From: an uncultured Collinsella sp. | GTDB lineage: Bacteria; Actinomycetota; Coriobacteriia; Coriobacteriales; Coriobacteriaceae | Direction: 5' to 3' | Length of the DNA: 64,000 bases | Assembly (NCBI GenBank): GCA_900544095.1 | Contig: UQTV01000004.1 | Location: forward strand, 1-64,000 | Shown here: positions 24,101-31,279 of the stretch, one piece after another | Position numbering within the stretch: the first letter of the stretch is position 1 | Layout: each line of letters opens with the position of its first letter | Made by a program: the position numbers and the translations under genes | Notes under the pieces: generated by a model | The model's database searches: none | Told to the model about the DNA's origin: nothing | The model's input: the letters and a program-made list of their open reading frames with translations, nothing else

Positions 24101-24982
24101 AATCTCCTGGGTTGGCATTTTCGAGAGCTCGTCTTGGAGCTTCGCGATAAAGAGCGCGATAAGGCGATTGAAGGCGTTCTCTTTATCGGAGACGTTGTTG
24201 TGGCGGAGGATTTCCTCGAAGCGGTTGACGATGCTGTCTTCGGCCCTGAAGTCGACAAGGTCCTTCTTGAGAAGGGGAGGAACCATCGGGTGGTATGCCG
24301 TCGACCTATCGCCAAAGAGGATGTTTCCCTCGACTTGTTGGTTGTACGTTTCCGTCCAAACTTGATGGAGCTGTTCCACTGTATGGGCGTCGCGGTAGAG
24401 CGCAATGGTGTCATCGCGTTTGGCGAGTGCGATGAAGTTCTCGTCATCGCTGCAGTTAATTGAAACCTGGTCTGGCACGATTTCGTTGTTGATGAAATCG
24501 CATGCAAAGAGTACCAACCAGCGAGTCGCGCGCTCTTGTTGCCAATAGGAGAGGAGTTGCCCTCCGTCTGACTGCATGTTCTTGAATTCGTTTTTGAACT
24601 CGGTTCCAGGGGTCTTGCATTCGACGATTGCGAGTGTGTCGCCCCTCTCGTCATTAATGCAGATATCAGCGCGGCCGCTCTTTTGTTCGTGCCCAAGGGC
24701 CCATTCGCGCTCCAGCTCAAGTGATTCGGGGCGATATCCTTTGTCGAGGAGCATGGTTACGCAGGCGAGTACGACGAAGTTCTCGTTATCGGAAAAGTTA
24801 CAAGTTGTGTCTTTGTTGACTTTGAACCCCAGGTCTTTCGGGTAGCCGATGCGTTTCTTGGAAAAATCGACCGTGATTTGCGCGCTGGTCTCTTCCCAGG
24901 ATTTCTGATAAACGGTGCCGTCGCCCGAGGGCTCGTAGCACAGAGCCCTAAGTGCGTCGCGAAGATTGTCCAGAGTAATCAT
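21137..24982 (-). CDS. Single-chain restriction-methylation-specificity protein (type I-like/IIG)
   Basis: The 1,281-residue protein fuses three activities. Residues 1-190 form a PD-(D/E)xK nuclease of the HsdR N-terminal kind (D106, E121 and K123 in GRADICI and AIVECKTPG). Residues about 240-760 form an N6-adenine methylase: helical HsdM N-domain, motif I DYACGAGHF near 462 and catalytic NPPY near 559. Residues about 870-1,281 form an HsdS-like part with two recognition halves, the second starting at KSRFVEVFGDP and ending in LQQEFASFVAQVDKSQF. There is no DEAD/H motor, so cutting would be close to the site, as in type IIG enzymes. GGAGAC precedes the ATG. The gene is co-oriented with the recombinase. 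Confidence 0.85.
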   Translation of the reverse strand: MITLDNLRDALRALCYEPSGDGTVYQKSWEETSAQITVDFSKKRIGYPKDLGFKVNKDTTCNFSDNENFVVLACVTMLLDKGYRPESLELEREWALGHEQKSGRADICINDERGDTLAIVECKTPGTEFKNEFKNMQSDGGQLLSYWQQERATRWLVLFACDFINNEIVPDQVSINCSDDENFIALAKRDDTIALYRDAHTVEQLHQVWTETYNQQVEGNILFGDRSTAYHPMVPPLLKKDLVDFRAEDSIVNRFEEILRHNNVSDKENAFNRLIALFIAKLQDELSKMPTQEIEFQYRQGRDTYETLQDRLQRLHSDGMRKLMREEVLYVPNDYAENLISNYTGQHRKKLIEELNGTLRKLKFYTNNDFAFKDVHNEELFLQNGKVLVETVQLLQPYRIVGTQDIQFLGDLFEQLLNQGFKQNEGQFFTPVPITRFIWKSLPLDSIVQDEAGAVHYPRVIDYACGAGHFLTEGFEEISDAACQYDPTIEDDLGDADWVRDNLVGIEKDYRLARVSKVSSYMHGAGQSNVVFGDGLENYPDKGIDSRTDRGRFDILVANPPYSVAAFKPHLKLHNNELKVLETISDSGSEIETLFVERAAQLVRPGGYAAIVLPTSILDKSTSSSFMAARDVLLSSFEIVSIARFGSGTFAATGTNVAIMFLRRFDEIPPRNANALDFVDAVFERRKLTGWRDESAFNAYLGTINVDGDTYRAFLAGEANWNEWANTRHFSVYCHLFESSKELKTLRKSKTWKAADKNSRLKAENELFYRHAHKEERKRLRVWGLVCGEQTLIINSPNTTKEIASFLGYKWSNRKGNEGIQPIDGEGVLYSDNESDDTNSLSGIIRAWFSGEQVEPGDLAQYYYYAKTADFIDFDADKFDETLTIPRSFYKPRSFAQGTVVKTLRDITSYVTNSVAQSSITTDTYVTTENMVKDRGGITTYSGELPASAGTAYKKGDTLVSNIRPYLQKIWLADRDGACSKDVLVFRSINTDSLLPEFLHLLLWQKDFFDYDMSTFTGTGRPRGDKDELLKYPIPVPTLSEQRALIDDFNRLTDEINSKRQQIAALKESVKSRFVEVFGDPVDGKKWPFVRLEDLCTKLGSGATPRGGKTAYKAEGVPLVRSTNVHNGRFVWKDLACIDDEQAAKLEGVTLMKGDVLLNITGASVARSCLLPDELAGGRVNQHVSIVRVDQKRMLPVLLNTVLISDSYQRLLLNGSRAAGATREAITKEALKRMTVPLPPLELQQEFASFVAQVDKSQFALEQEVDALSAERDALLDRFLA

Positions 24983-25316
24983 CTAATGTCTCCGTAGCTG
25001 CGAGGTGAAAACACAATTCGCTAATTTTATCGCAGAGGGCGCCGTAAGAACGTAGTGTGATTGGCGGTGCTGCTGCTTGCCAGGGCATTTGATTGGATGA
25101 TGACGCGCACGGGGCGGGATTCGCCAGTCCGCTAAGCCACGCTGGCAACAGTAGCGTACCAGGCGGTTGCTTGCAGAGATCCTCACGCGCGCCGTGCTTG
25201 AACCACTGGAGGTACGTGTTTCTCGTCGTGCGTCCATCGGTGACCGATCCGCCTTTTACTAAACAAGTTTATCGAGCGCGCGAAGCGATTGAGCCAATGG
25301 CGAAGCTCCAACTTAT
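24983..25316. other. Gene-free stretch upstream of the restriction gene
   Basis: No coding frame here has support. It contains the likely promoter of the restriction gene (AATTCGCTAATTTTATC near 25,014) and otherwise unremarkable GC-rich sequence with a TTTTACTAAACAAGTTTA segment near 25,254. Confidence 0.4.
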
Positions 25317-25412
25317 TCGTCAACTCATGGGCAAGCCACCCGAGACTACTCATTTCTCCTACTAGCAATGAAGGTCTGCGACCTGCAGTTTTGCAAACTG
25401 CTTGAAAGCCAC
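25317..25412. repeat. Partial copy of the composite repeat (third copy)
   Basis: CAACTCATGGGCAAGCCACC, CTAGCAATG, CGACCTGCAGTTTTGCAAAC and TTGAAAGCCACCC line up with 17,197-17,290 at about 70% identity. The TTTGTCCC part is absent here; a terminator hairpin follows instead. Confidence 0.45.
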
Positions 25413-25420
25413 CCGATGAG

Positions 25421-25456
25421 ATACCCCCGATTTCCACTTGGAATCGGGGGTATTTT
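25421..25456 (+). terminator. Hairpin with T-run at the IS200/IS605 left boundary
   Basis: ATACCCCCGATT (25,421-25,432) pairs with AATCGGGGGTAT (25,442-25,453) and is followed by TTTTTATTT. It can act as an intrinsic terminator and lies right at the left edge of the insertion element. Confidence 0.6.
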
Positions 25457-26225
25457 TATTTACAGGCTTTAGCCTGTGCGGGGCGCGCAGCGCGCCGCAT
25501 CAGAAACCACCCGCTATGCGGGTGGGGCCAAACGGCTTTACAAAGCCGCCCCCTCGCCGGACACTTGCGATTGTTCAGGCCGCAAGGAATCCGAGTCGAG
25601 AGGGCGGTGGTGGCGTATGGCCCAGAAGGCCTACGGCCCGTCGCACACGAAGTGGACGTGCAAGTACCACGTCGTGTTCACGCCGAAGTATAGGCGCAAA
25701 GTCATCTACAACCAAATAAGGTCCGACCTTGGGGAGATCTTCAGGAAGCTCTGCCAGTACAAGGGGATAGAGGTCATCGAGGGGCACCTGATGCCCGACC
25801 ACGTCCACATGCTGCTGGCGATACCGCCGAAGTACAGCGTGTCCAGCGTGATGGGCTATCTGAAGGGGAAAAGCTCGCTGATGGTATTCGACAGGCACGC
25901 GAACATGAAGTACAAGTTCGGCAACAGGAAGTTCTGGGCCGAGGGCTACTACGTTTCCACCGTCGGCCTGAACGAGGCCACGATCGCGAAGTACATCCGG
26001 GAGCAGGAGAAGGCCGACATCGCGCTCGACCGGCTGAGCGCCAAGGAGTACGAGGACCCCTTCGATAGGGGGCCGGGGCGTAAATAGCGCCGGTTTGACC
26101 GGCCCGTCACGGGTCAATCTGCAGTGCGGCCCGAACCCCGTGAGGGCCGGCGCCTTTAGACGCGTGCCGGAAATCCAAGGGTTACACCCTAAGAGCAAAC
26201 CACCCCTTCTAGGGGTGGTTTTGAT
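25457..26225 (+). mobile_element. IS200/IS605-family insertion element, complete
   Basis: The element carries a single tnpA gene. At the left, CCCGCTATGCGGG and GGGGCGCGCAGCGCGCCGC hairpins stand before the gene. At the right are GCGCCTTTAGACGCG and CCACCCCTTCTAGGGGTGG hairpins, and TGAT at the edge. The same right end occurs at 1-126, so at least two copies flank this island. The exact cleavage sites are inferred. Confidence 0.75.
25617..26087 (+). CDS. tnpA: TnpA, Y1 transposase of IS200/IS605 family
   Basis: The 156-residue protein has the HUH single-strand transposase fold: KYHVVFTPKYRRKV, IEVIEGHLMPDHVHMLLAIP with the HVH metal-binding pair, VMGYLKGKSSLMVF and the catalytic Tyr region near its end (EGYYVSTVGLNEATIAKYIR, EQEK). 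The length is normal for a stand-alone IS200 TnpA, and no tnpB accompanies it. I chose the ATG at 25,617; GAGGGCGGTGG precedes it. It moves as single-stranded DNA between subterminal hairpins. Confidence 0.9.
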   Translation: MAQKAYGPSHTKWTCKYHVVFTPKYRRKVIYNQIRSDLGEIFRKLCQYKGIEVIEGHLMPDHVHMLLAIPPKYSVSSVMGYLKGKSSLMVFDRHANMKYKFGNRKFWAEGYYVSTVGLNEATIAKYIREQEKADIALDRLSAKEYEDPFDRGPGRK

Positions 26226-26944
26226 TTAAGCGTCCACGCATGAAACACGGCGCGATGAACTGCGCTGCTCGTCGCCCGTCCGCGCCGCCGAGAGCAGGGC
26301 GCCCAAATCGGCCTGGATCGCCTCTGCCTTGCTTCCAAGCTGCAACGGAGCCGAGTCGCCCGAGATGTTTACGCTCAAAAGGTGCGCATCCGGCAGCTTC
26401 GCGGTCATGCTCCAGAACGGGAGCGTGATGATGCCGGGGGTCATCTCGCCCACGCCGAGCTCCAACAACAGCACGCGGCGATCGCTGCGCTCGCGCACGA
26501 AGTGCTCGTATCGTCCGAGGCTCTCGCGCCAGGCCGCACCCTGCAGAAACGTGTCGTCGCGCACCCGCGGCACAAGCTGCCAGCCGCAATGCGGGCATCG
26601 GGGGATATCCTCGCTGAGGACCTCGAACCCCGCCATGCCCGCGAGCATGCGTTCGACGTAGGGGCTCGCGTCGAAGAGCTCGTCGCAGCATGGCTGCTTG
26701 CACTGAAGGTGCGCGAAGCTTCCCTGATAGTTACAGGTTCTCTCGTCGGGAAACGTCTTCTCGACTTGGGTGTCCACATTGGTGCTCAGGATGAAGTAGT
26801 CCTTATGGCCGATGAGGGACCGTAGGTCGAGATAGGGCTGCGAGGTCGGCTCGCGCAGCATGAAGTCGATGTATCGCGCGTAGTAGGCCCATCGCTGCTC
26901 GAGGCTGGGGTAGAGGTGGTAGAAGCCGTCGAAAAGGCTCTTGA
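26226..26944 (-). pseudogene. Sirtuin-like protein, N-terminally truncated copy of the gene at 29,742
   Basis: From KSLFDGFYHLYPSLEQRWAY to the end, this is almost identical to the intact sirtuin-like protein encoded at 29,742-30,590 (shared FILSTNVDTQVEKTFP, CNYQGSFAHLQCKQPCCDEL, PRCPHCGWQLVP, ITLPFWSMTAKLPDAHLLSV). The first 58 residues, including the GIGSGMSSAAG NAD loop, are missing. A GTG at 26,999 opens the same frame but contributes unrelated residues from IS3-derived DNA. The C-terminus also differs, replaced by read-through into the insertion-element edge. Without the NAD loop it cannot be an active sirtuin. Confidence 0.8.
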
Positions 26945-27029
26945 CTACTTTCGATTGATGCTCAGTGCCCATTGTATTCGCTACGATTAAACTCGGCACA
27001 GGGGATACTGGTTTTCCGTGCGAAAACGC

Positions 27030-27098
27030 TCATGCCGCTAAATTGAGCGACCGCCTGTACTGCAGCGGGATCATCCGCCCGAGCGATCCCTTAATCCG
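27030..27098 (-). pseudogene. IS3-family transposase, last 22 codons
   Basis: The minus-strand frame reads RIKGSLGRMIPLQYRRSLNL then AA and TGA. LG.M.P..YRRSL.LA is the characteristic end of IS3-family OrfB transposases. It overlaps the last codons of the radical-SAM B gene in another frame and marks the junction between that gene and the sirtuin fragment. Confidence 0.7.
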
Positions 27099-28080
27099 TC
27101 GCCCGTTGCGCCAATCGGCAGAAGCCACGCGTGGACGCTAATCGCTCGAGCGAATCGTCGTCGGTTTCCGTTTGGCGATTTCTTTTTCCGCTATTATCCG
27201 ACCCTCGGACTTCCTCGTGATAGAAGTAGTCCACGATCACCGGATGCCCCTTGGGGACTCTGCCATAAGGCATTTCGTTGTCCACAAAGGGGCAATCGTA
27301 CTTCTTGGCCATTTCCTCGGCTTTTACTTCAAGCGCTTCAAAATAGCTACGGTTGCGCTTGTTATAGATCTCATCGTAAAGCGGTACGAGATCGGGATGT
27401 TTCTCGGCGATATAATCCAGGATCGCTTTTTTGAAACCACCCCGAAGATTGAGATTTTCGAGCCAAAACAAATCGCACCGATCCTTTACTCGCTCAAAAA
27501 TCATCTCAAAATCCGTGATGCCGGGAAATACCGGGGACACGAAGCAGACCGTACGGATACCTTCGTCATACACCTGCTTCATAGCAGCGATACGACGCTC
27601 GATGCTCGACGCGGAGTCCATATCGTTCTTGAAGTTCTCATCCAGCGTGTTGATCGACCATGAAACGGTCACTCGTCCAAGCCTCTTCAGCAGATCGATA
27701 TCCCGTACCACAAGATTGGACTTTGTGCAGATCAGAATATCTGCATCGCTGCCAATCAGCTGCTCCAGGAGTTTCCTGGTATTCCCGAATCGCTCCTCCT
27801 GTGGATTGTAGCCATCCGTCACAGAACCGATAACCACCCGCTGTCCAGCGTATTTCTTCGGATTCTTGATTTCCGGCCAATGCTTCACATCAAGAAAGGT
27901 GCCCCATTCCTCCTTGTGTCCGGTAAAGCGCTTCATAAAGGAGGCATAGCAATACTTACAGGCATGCGTGCAGCCTACATAGGGATTGACCGAGTAGCCG
28001 CCTACCGGCAGGCTGGACTTGGTCATGATGTTCTTTGCTTCCACCTCATTGATGAGGATTCCATCGATCACTTCCGCCAT
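27091..28080 (-). CDS. Radical SAM mobile pair protein B
   Basis: The 329-residue radical SAM protein has the cluster motif CTHACKYCYASF (CxxxCxxC) near residue 35 and an SPL-like fold (VVIGSVTDGYNPQEER, TRKLLEQL, DILICTKSNLVVRDIDLL, FVSPVFPGI). The context matches the family annotated as mobile pair B, a protein of unknown substrate that always travels with protein A. GGAGGTG precedes the ATG at 28,080, and the start overlaps the end of gene A by 13 bases. The last 35 residues look foreign (read into IS3 debris), so the C-terminus may be altered. The usual regulator gene of the pair is absent. Confidence 0.8.
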   Translation of the reverse strand: MAEVIDGILINEVEAKNIMTKSSLPVGGYSVNPYVGCTHACKYCYASFMKRFTGHKEEWGTFLDVKHWPEIKNPKKYAGQRVVIGSVTDGYNPQEERFGNTRKLLEQLIGSDADILICTKSNLVVRDIDLLKRLGRVTVSWSINTLDENFKNDMDSASSIERRIAAMKQVYDEGIRTVCFVSPVFPGITDFEMIFERVKDRCDLFWLENLNLRGGFKKAILDYIAEKHPDLVPLYDEIYNKRNRSYFEALEVKAEEMAKKYDCPFVDNEMPYGRVPKGHPVIVDYFYHEEVRGSDNSGKRNRQTETDDDSLERLASTRGFCRLAQRATD

Positions 28081-28757
28081 GTTCTCTGCACCTCCAGCAC
28101 TCTTTCGAATTCTTCCGGCAATTCCTGAATCATGTTTTCGTCCCCTATGACAGAGACGAGGTCTTCCTTCATAAACATTGGAATGCCAAGCGCGTGCGCC
28201 TGGTCCGTCAAAGACCATGCCCACTCCGGTTCCGTATGAACCTTCCTGCTCTGCGCCCCGGTCATGGTACCGACGACGATCCAGTTGATTCCGGAAAGGT
28301 CGACCGTACCGGGATCGTCGAATGGCGGCTCAAAAGTAACGAAGAAGTGATTTGCTTTGACGTTTTTCCGAAGGGCGTCGATACGCCACAGCTCCGCTTT
28401 CCTCGTCACCGTAACGCCGAACCATGCGTTTTCCAGGTCGGTATCTAAATCCAGCAAATCGGGTCTCTTGGTCAGGAACAGGAACTGATGCTGTGGATTC
28501 TCATGGATCTTTGCAAATACCTCGTCTCGCCATTCCAGCTTCCACCCGGAGAGATCGCTCATGCCGGTAAGGAGAAAGTTCTGCGGGCGTTTCTTTTCCA
28601 TCATCTTGAGCTTGCTCGGGAAGAACGCAGGATCAGCGAAGTCGTCAATCATATGCCAACGTTTCACATTGTTACGGGCATAGCAATATGGACACCCCAC
28701 CGTGCAGCCGATGACGATATTCATATTCTGAATCTGATTTTTGATGCAGATGCTCAT
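28068..28757 (-). CDS. Radical SAM mobile pair protein A
   Basis: The 229-residue protein has a compact radical SAM motif CTVGCPYCYARN (CxxxCxxC) near residue 18, followed by FLLTGMSDLSGWKLEWRDEV, FLFLTKRPDLLDL, WFGVTVTRKAELWRID and WIVVGTMTGAQSRKVHTEPE. This matches the DUF5131/phage Gp37-Gp68-like group used for mobile pair protein A. It probably acts with protein B on a common substrate. It is inserted immediately after the first 62 codons of a sirtuin gene (28,754-28,954), which it interrupts. Moderate GC and different codon choice from its neighbours support acquisition by transfer. Confidence 0.8.
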   Translation of the reverse strand: MSICIKNQIQNMNIVIGCTVGCPYCYARNNVKRWHMIDDFADPAFFPSKLKMMEKKRPQNFLLTGMSDLSGWKLEWRDEVFAKIHENPQHQFLFLTKRPDLLDLDTDLENAWFGVTVTRKAELWRIDALRKNVKANHFFVTFEPPFDDPGTVDLSGINWIVVGTMTGAQSRKVHTEPEWAWSLTDQAHALGIPMFMKEDLVSVIGDENMIQELPEEFERVLEVQRTWRK

Positions 28758-28954
28758 AACGCCTGCCTACCTGCCTCTCCCGTAAACACACAATCAGCCT
28801 CCCCCACCTTGCGGGCAAAAGCCTCGATATCTTGCTTGCAAGCAGCAGGCTCGCAATCGCTCAAATCGTATGACGTGCCGCCGTTTCGATAGACGGCCCG
28901 ATGGGAAAACGATCGGCTGACAAGCCCGATGCCGAGCTTCTCGCACAGGGTCAT
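28754..28954 (-). pseudogene. Sirtuin-like protein, N-terminal fragment (copy of the gene at 31,280)
   Basis: ATG 28,954 with GGGAGC upstream opens a 66-codon frame: MTLCEKLGIGLVSRSFSHRA, YDLSDCEPAACKQDIEAFAR, EADCVFTG. It matches the first 60 residues of the sirtuin-like protein encoded at 31,280-32,245 (MTLYEQLVIELTNQSFSLQA, EADCVLAGGASG). Similarity stops inside the NAD-binding loop, exactly where the radical-SAM pair begins. The peptide may still be made but lacks all catalytic parts. Confidence 0.75.
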
Positions 28955-28971
28955 CCGTGCTCCCTTTCAGC

Positions 28972-28992
28972 TATAAAAAACAGGTGTCTATA
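28972..28992. promoter_or_regulatory. Candidate TetR operator (weaker copy)
   Basis: TATAAAAAACAGGTGTCTATA lies between the sirtuin fragment and the divergent TetR gene, at the same place as TATAAACACGTGTCTATA in the intact locus (32,267-32,284). The right half GTGTCTATA is identical; the left half has decayed. Confidence 0.45.
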
Positions 28993-29097
28993 AACAGTAT
29001 CCTTGTTGATTTTCGCAGGGGCAATGAACAAACGCGTGCACCTGTCGATAAACGAACAGCTACTGGACATTGTCAAACGACTCAGATTGGAGAGGCG

Positions 29098-29658
29098 ATG
29101 GGAGAAACCAAGATCGACCGCCGGCGGCGCTACACCCTCTCGGTCATACAGGAGGCGTTCTTCGCGCTGCTGGCCGAGGTCGGCTTCGCGAAGATGACGG
29201 TGGCAGACATCTGCCGCCGCGCCGAGATCAACCGGGGAACGTTCTATCTGCATTACGAGGATAAGTACGCGCTGCTCGATGCGCTTATCGACGAGGCATT
29301 GGCAGCGGCTCCCCCGCTTGAGGGGGTTGAATCGGCAACGCTTTGCCAGCGTCCGCCGGCAGACGACGATTATCGCCTGCTTTATTCGGACAGCGACTCA
29401 TACGCTCGCGTAGCCCAGCGCGTCATAGAACGCGGAGCGGAGCAGATGGTTCCCTGGGTCATGGAGAAAACAGGGCTTTCACGCGAAGACGCCTTCCTGC
29501 TCTTCGTCCACAACGTCCAGGGCAATCTGGCCGTCAACCGCCTGCTCGGCTGGAGACGAGGCCCCGAGTTCACCCATGCCCAGGAGCTGCTCAACGCCTA
29601 TTCCGAAGGGGGCTTACTGGCGGTATCCGCTCTTCGCGATTCCGATAACCCATCGTGA
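29098..29658 (+). CDS. TetR/AcrR-family regulator, copy 1
   Basis: The 186-residue protein has an N-terminal HTH (YTLSVIQEAFFALLAEVGFA, KMTVADICRRAEINRGTFYL, HYEDKYALLDALIDEAL) and an all-helical C-terminal domain of the TetR_C type (GNLAVNRLLGWRRGPEF). GGAGAGG precedes the ATG at 29,098. It is divergent from the disrupted sirtuin fragment. It is a close paralogue of the regulator at 32,389, sharing nearly all of the HTH, so the two probably recognise the same operator. A terminator follows at 29,679. Confidence 0.85.
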   Translation: MGETKIDRRRRYTLSVIQEAFFALLAEVGFAKMTVADICRRAEINRGTFYLHYEDKYALLDALIDEALAAAPPLEGVESATLCQRPPADDDYRLLYSDSDSYARVAQRVIERGAEQMVPWVMEKTGLSREDAFLLFVHNVQGNLAVNRLLGWRRGPEFTHAQELLNAYSEGGLLAVSALRDSDNPS

Positions 29659-29678
29659 CCTGCGATTCAGGAATACCA

Positions 29679-29706
29679 GCCTCCGAGCCCTCTCGTTCGG
29701 AGGCTG
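29679..29706. terminator. Bidirectional hairpin between TetR copy 1 and the sirtuin operon
   Basis: AGCCTCCGA pairs with TCGGAGGCT. It lies between two convergent genes (the TetR gene ends at 29,658 and the sirtuin gene ends at 29,742). T-runs are poor on both sides. Confidence 0.5.
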
Positions 29707-29741
29707 CGGCTAAAACCTCATTGCGCGTCTACCGCTCCGCG

Positions 29742-30590
29742 TTACTCGCCACCTGCCCGCGCCACCGAGAGCAGGGCGCCCAAATCGGCCTGGATCGCCC
29801 CTGCCTTGCTTCCAAGCTGCAGCGGAGCCGAGCCGCCCGAGATGTTTACGCTCAGCAGGTGCGCATCCGGCAGCTTTGCGGTCATGCTCCAGAACGGGAG
29901 CGTGATGATGCCCGGGGTCATCTCGCCCACGCCGAGCTCCAGCAACAGCACGCGGCGATCGCTGCGCTCGCGCACGAAGCGCTCGTATCGTTCGAGGCTC
30001 TCGCGCCATGCCGCACCCTGCAGAAACGTGTCGTCGCGCACCCACGGCACAAGCTGCCAGCCGCAATGCGGGCATCGGGGGACATCCTCGCTGCGGATCT
30101 CGAACCCCGCCATGCCCGCGAGCATGCGCTCGACGTAGGGGCTCGCCTCGAAGAGCTCGTCGCAGCATGGCTGCTTGCATTGAAGGTGCGCGAAGCTTCC
30201 CTGATAGTTGCAGATCCTCTCGGTGGGAAACGTCTTCTCGACTTGGGTGTCTACATTGGTGCTCAGGATGAAGTAGTCCTTATGGCCGATGAGGGACCGT
30301 AGGTCGAGATAGGGCTGCGAGGTCGGCTCGCGCAGCATGAAATCGATATATCGCGCGTAGTAGGCCCATTGCTGCTCGAGGCTGGGGTAGAGGTGGTAAA
30401 AGCCGTCAAAAAGACTCTTGAAGCCAAAGGCTTGCTGCCAGTCCGTCATTCCGGCGCGCGCCATGCCTGCGCGGTTGTAATGGTTGAACCCGGCGGCGCT
30501 TGACATGCCCGAGCCGATGCCGACGATGATGGCGTCGGCATCGTCGATAAGGCTTCGAAGCCTATACGCTTCCCTCTCTAGAGACGGCAT
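29742..30590 (-). CDS. Sirtuin-like (Sir2/SirTM-type) protein C
   Basis: The 282-residue protein has the NAD-binding loop as IIVGIGSGMSSAAGFN (residues about 20-36), the STNVDTQ ribose-binding motif near 128, and a zinc module with cysteines in LQCKQPCCDEL and PRCPHCGWQL. The catalytic position of ordinary sirtuins (ELHG) reads NYQGS here, that is Gln for His. The same change marks the SirTM class, which ADP-ribosylates proteins rather than deacylating them. It is the last gene of a three-gene operon and overlaps the upstream gene by 13 bases. The target is unknown, and no macrodomain or lipoate gene is nearby. Confidence 0.8.
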   Translation of the reverse strand: MPSLEREAYRLRSLIDDADAIIVGIGSGMSSAAGFNHYNRAGMARAGMTDWQQAFGFKSLFDGFYHLYPSLEQQWAYYARYIDFMLREPTSQPYLDLRSLIGHKDYFILSTNVDTQVEKTFPTERICNYQGSFAHLQCKQPCCDELFEASPYVERMLAGMAGFEIRSEDVPRCPHCGWQLVPWVRDDTFLQGAAWRESLERYERFVRERSDRRVLLLELGVGEMTPGIITLPFWSMTAKLPDAHLLSVNISGGSAPLQLGSKAGAIQADLGALLSVARAGGE

Positions 30591-31276
30591 TGGGCAATCT
30601 CCTCGAAAGCCGGGGTCATATCGCCGTCAACGAGAATCGTCTCGCACGAGGCGTCGGGCGCCATGGCCTGGCTGTAGTTGAACACGATGTAGGTGGCGTG
30701 CTCGCAGACGTTCGCGATCTGGGCGAGCATGTGCTTTATGATGCCGTTGCGCAGTCCCACGCCAAGTTCGAGGATGGCGACCCTGCCGCTGCGATGGGCT
30801 TGCACAAGGCGCTCGAGCTCCTCGAGCTGGGCCGTGGCGAGGGCGTCTGGATGGGCGAGACGCCGCTCGTCGATCGACGTGCGTATGCCCCCCTCCGTCT
30901 CGAGCACGCGGTTCTCGTTGAACCCTGCGCGTACGAAGTGCCCGTCGATATTGCACGTGATCACGAAGGTGTCAGCGTGCTCTGTAAGACGCCGCAGCTC
31001 GTTCATGAGCGGGCTGGGCTCATATTCGAGATATTCCTTTTGATGAAACCGCTCGGCCCATCGGCGTCGCACGCTGGCATCCGGGGAGGCAAGCCCCTGC
31101 AGTATGCAGCCGATGCCGTCTGCCTGGGCGAGGTCCCCGTACGCCTCTTGGAAATGAGCATCGGCGCAGAAAAGGTTGAGCCCCTCCGCCATGTCGAGTC
31201 CGTTGCTAGCGCCGATGATGACAAGATCCGCTTCGGCTAGCGCCCTGCCTATGCGAACTGCTTTCGCCGTCTCCAT
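30578..31276 (-). CDS. Divergent sirtuin-like protein B, no zinc module
   Basis: The 232-residue protein keeps the Rossmann parts of a sirtuin: LVIIGASNGLDMAEGLN near residue 18, FVITCNIDGHFVRAGF near 103, VAILELGVGLRNGIIKHML and YIVFNYSQAMAP. The zinc-binding cysteine pairs are missing, and the ELHG catalytic segment reads ETEGG. It may therefore be catalytically dead or altered and serve as a partner of the two flanking sirtuin-like proteins. The gene starts three bases after the stop of protein A and overlaps protein C, so the three are made together. Confidence 0.7.
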   Translation of the reverse strand: METAKAVRIGRALAEADLVIIGASNGLDMAEGLNLFCADAHFQEAYGDLAQADGIGCILQGLASPDASVRRRWAERFHQKEYLEYEPSPLMNELRRLTEHADTFVITCNIDGHFVRAGFNENRVLETEGGIRTSIDERRLAHPDALATAQLEELERLVQAHRSGRVAILELGVGLRNGIIKHMLAQIANVCEHATYIVFNYSQAMAPDASCETILVDGDMTPAFEEIAQCRL

Positions 31277-31279
31277 GCG

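Noticed and set aside
25476..25616. An N-terminal extension of the IS200/IS605 transposase
   Set aside because: The extra residues cover the element's left-end hairpins. TnpA proteins of this family start close to the MAQKAYGPSHTKW region.
29806..30302. Plus-strand frames opposite the sirtuin-like gene C
   Set aside because: They are mirrored in both copies of the gene only because the sense strands are alike. No start signals were found.
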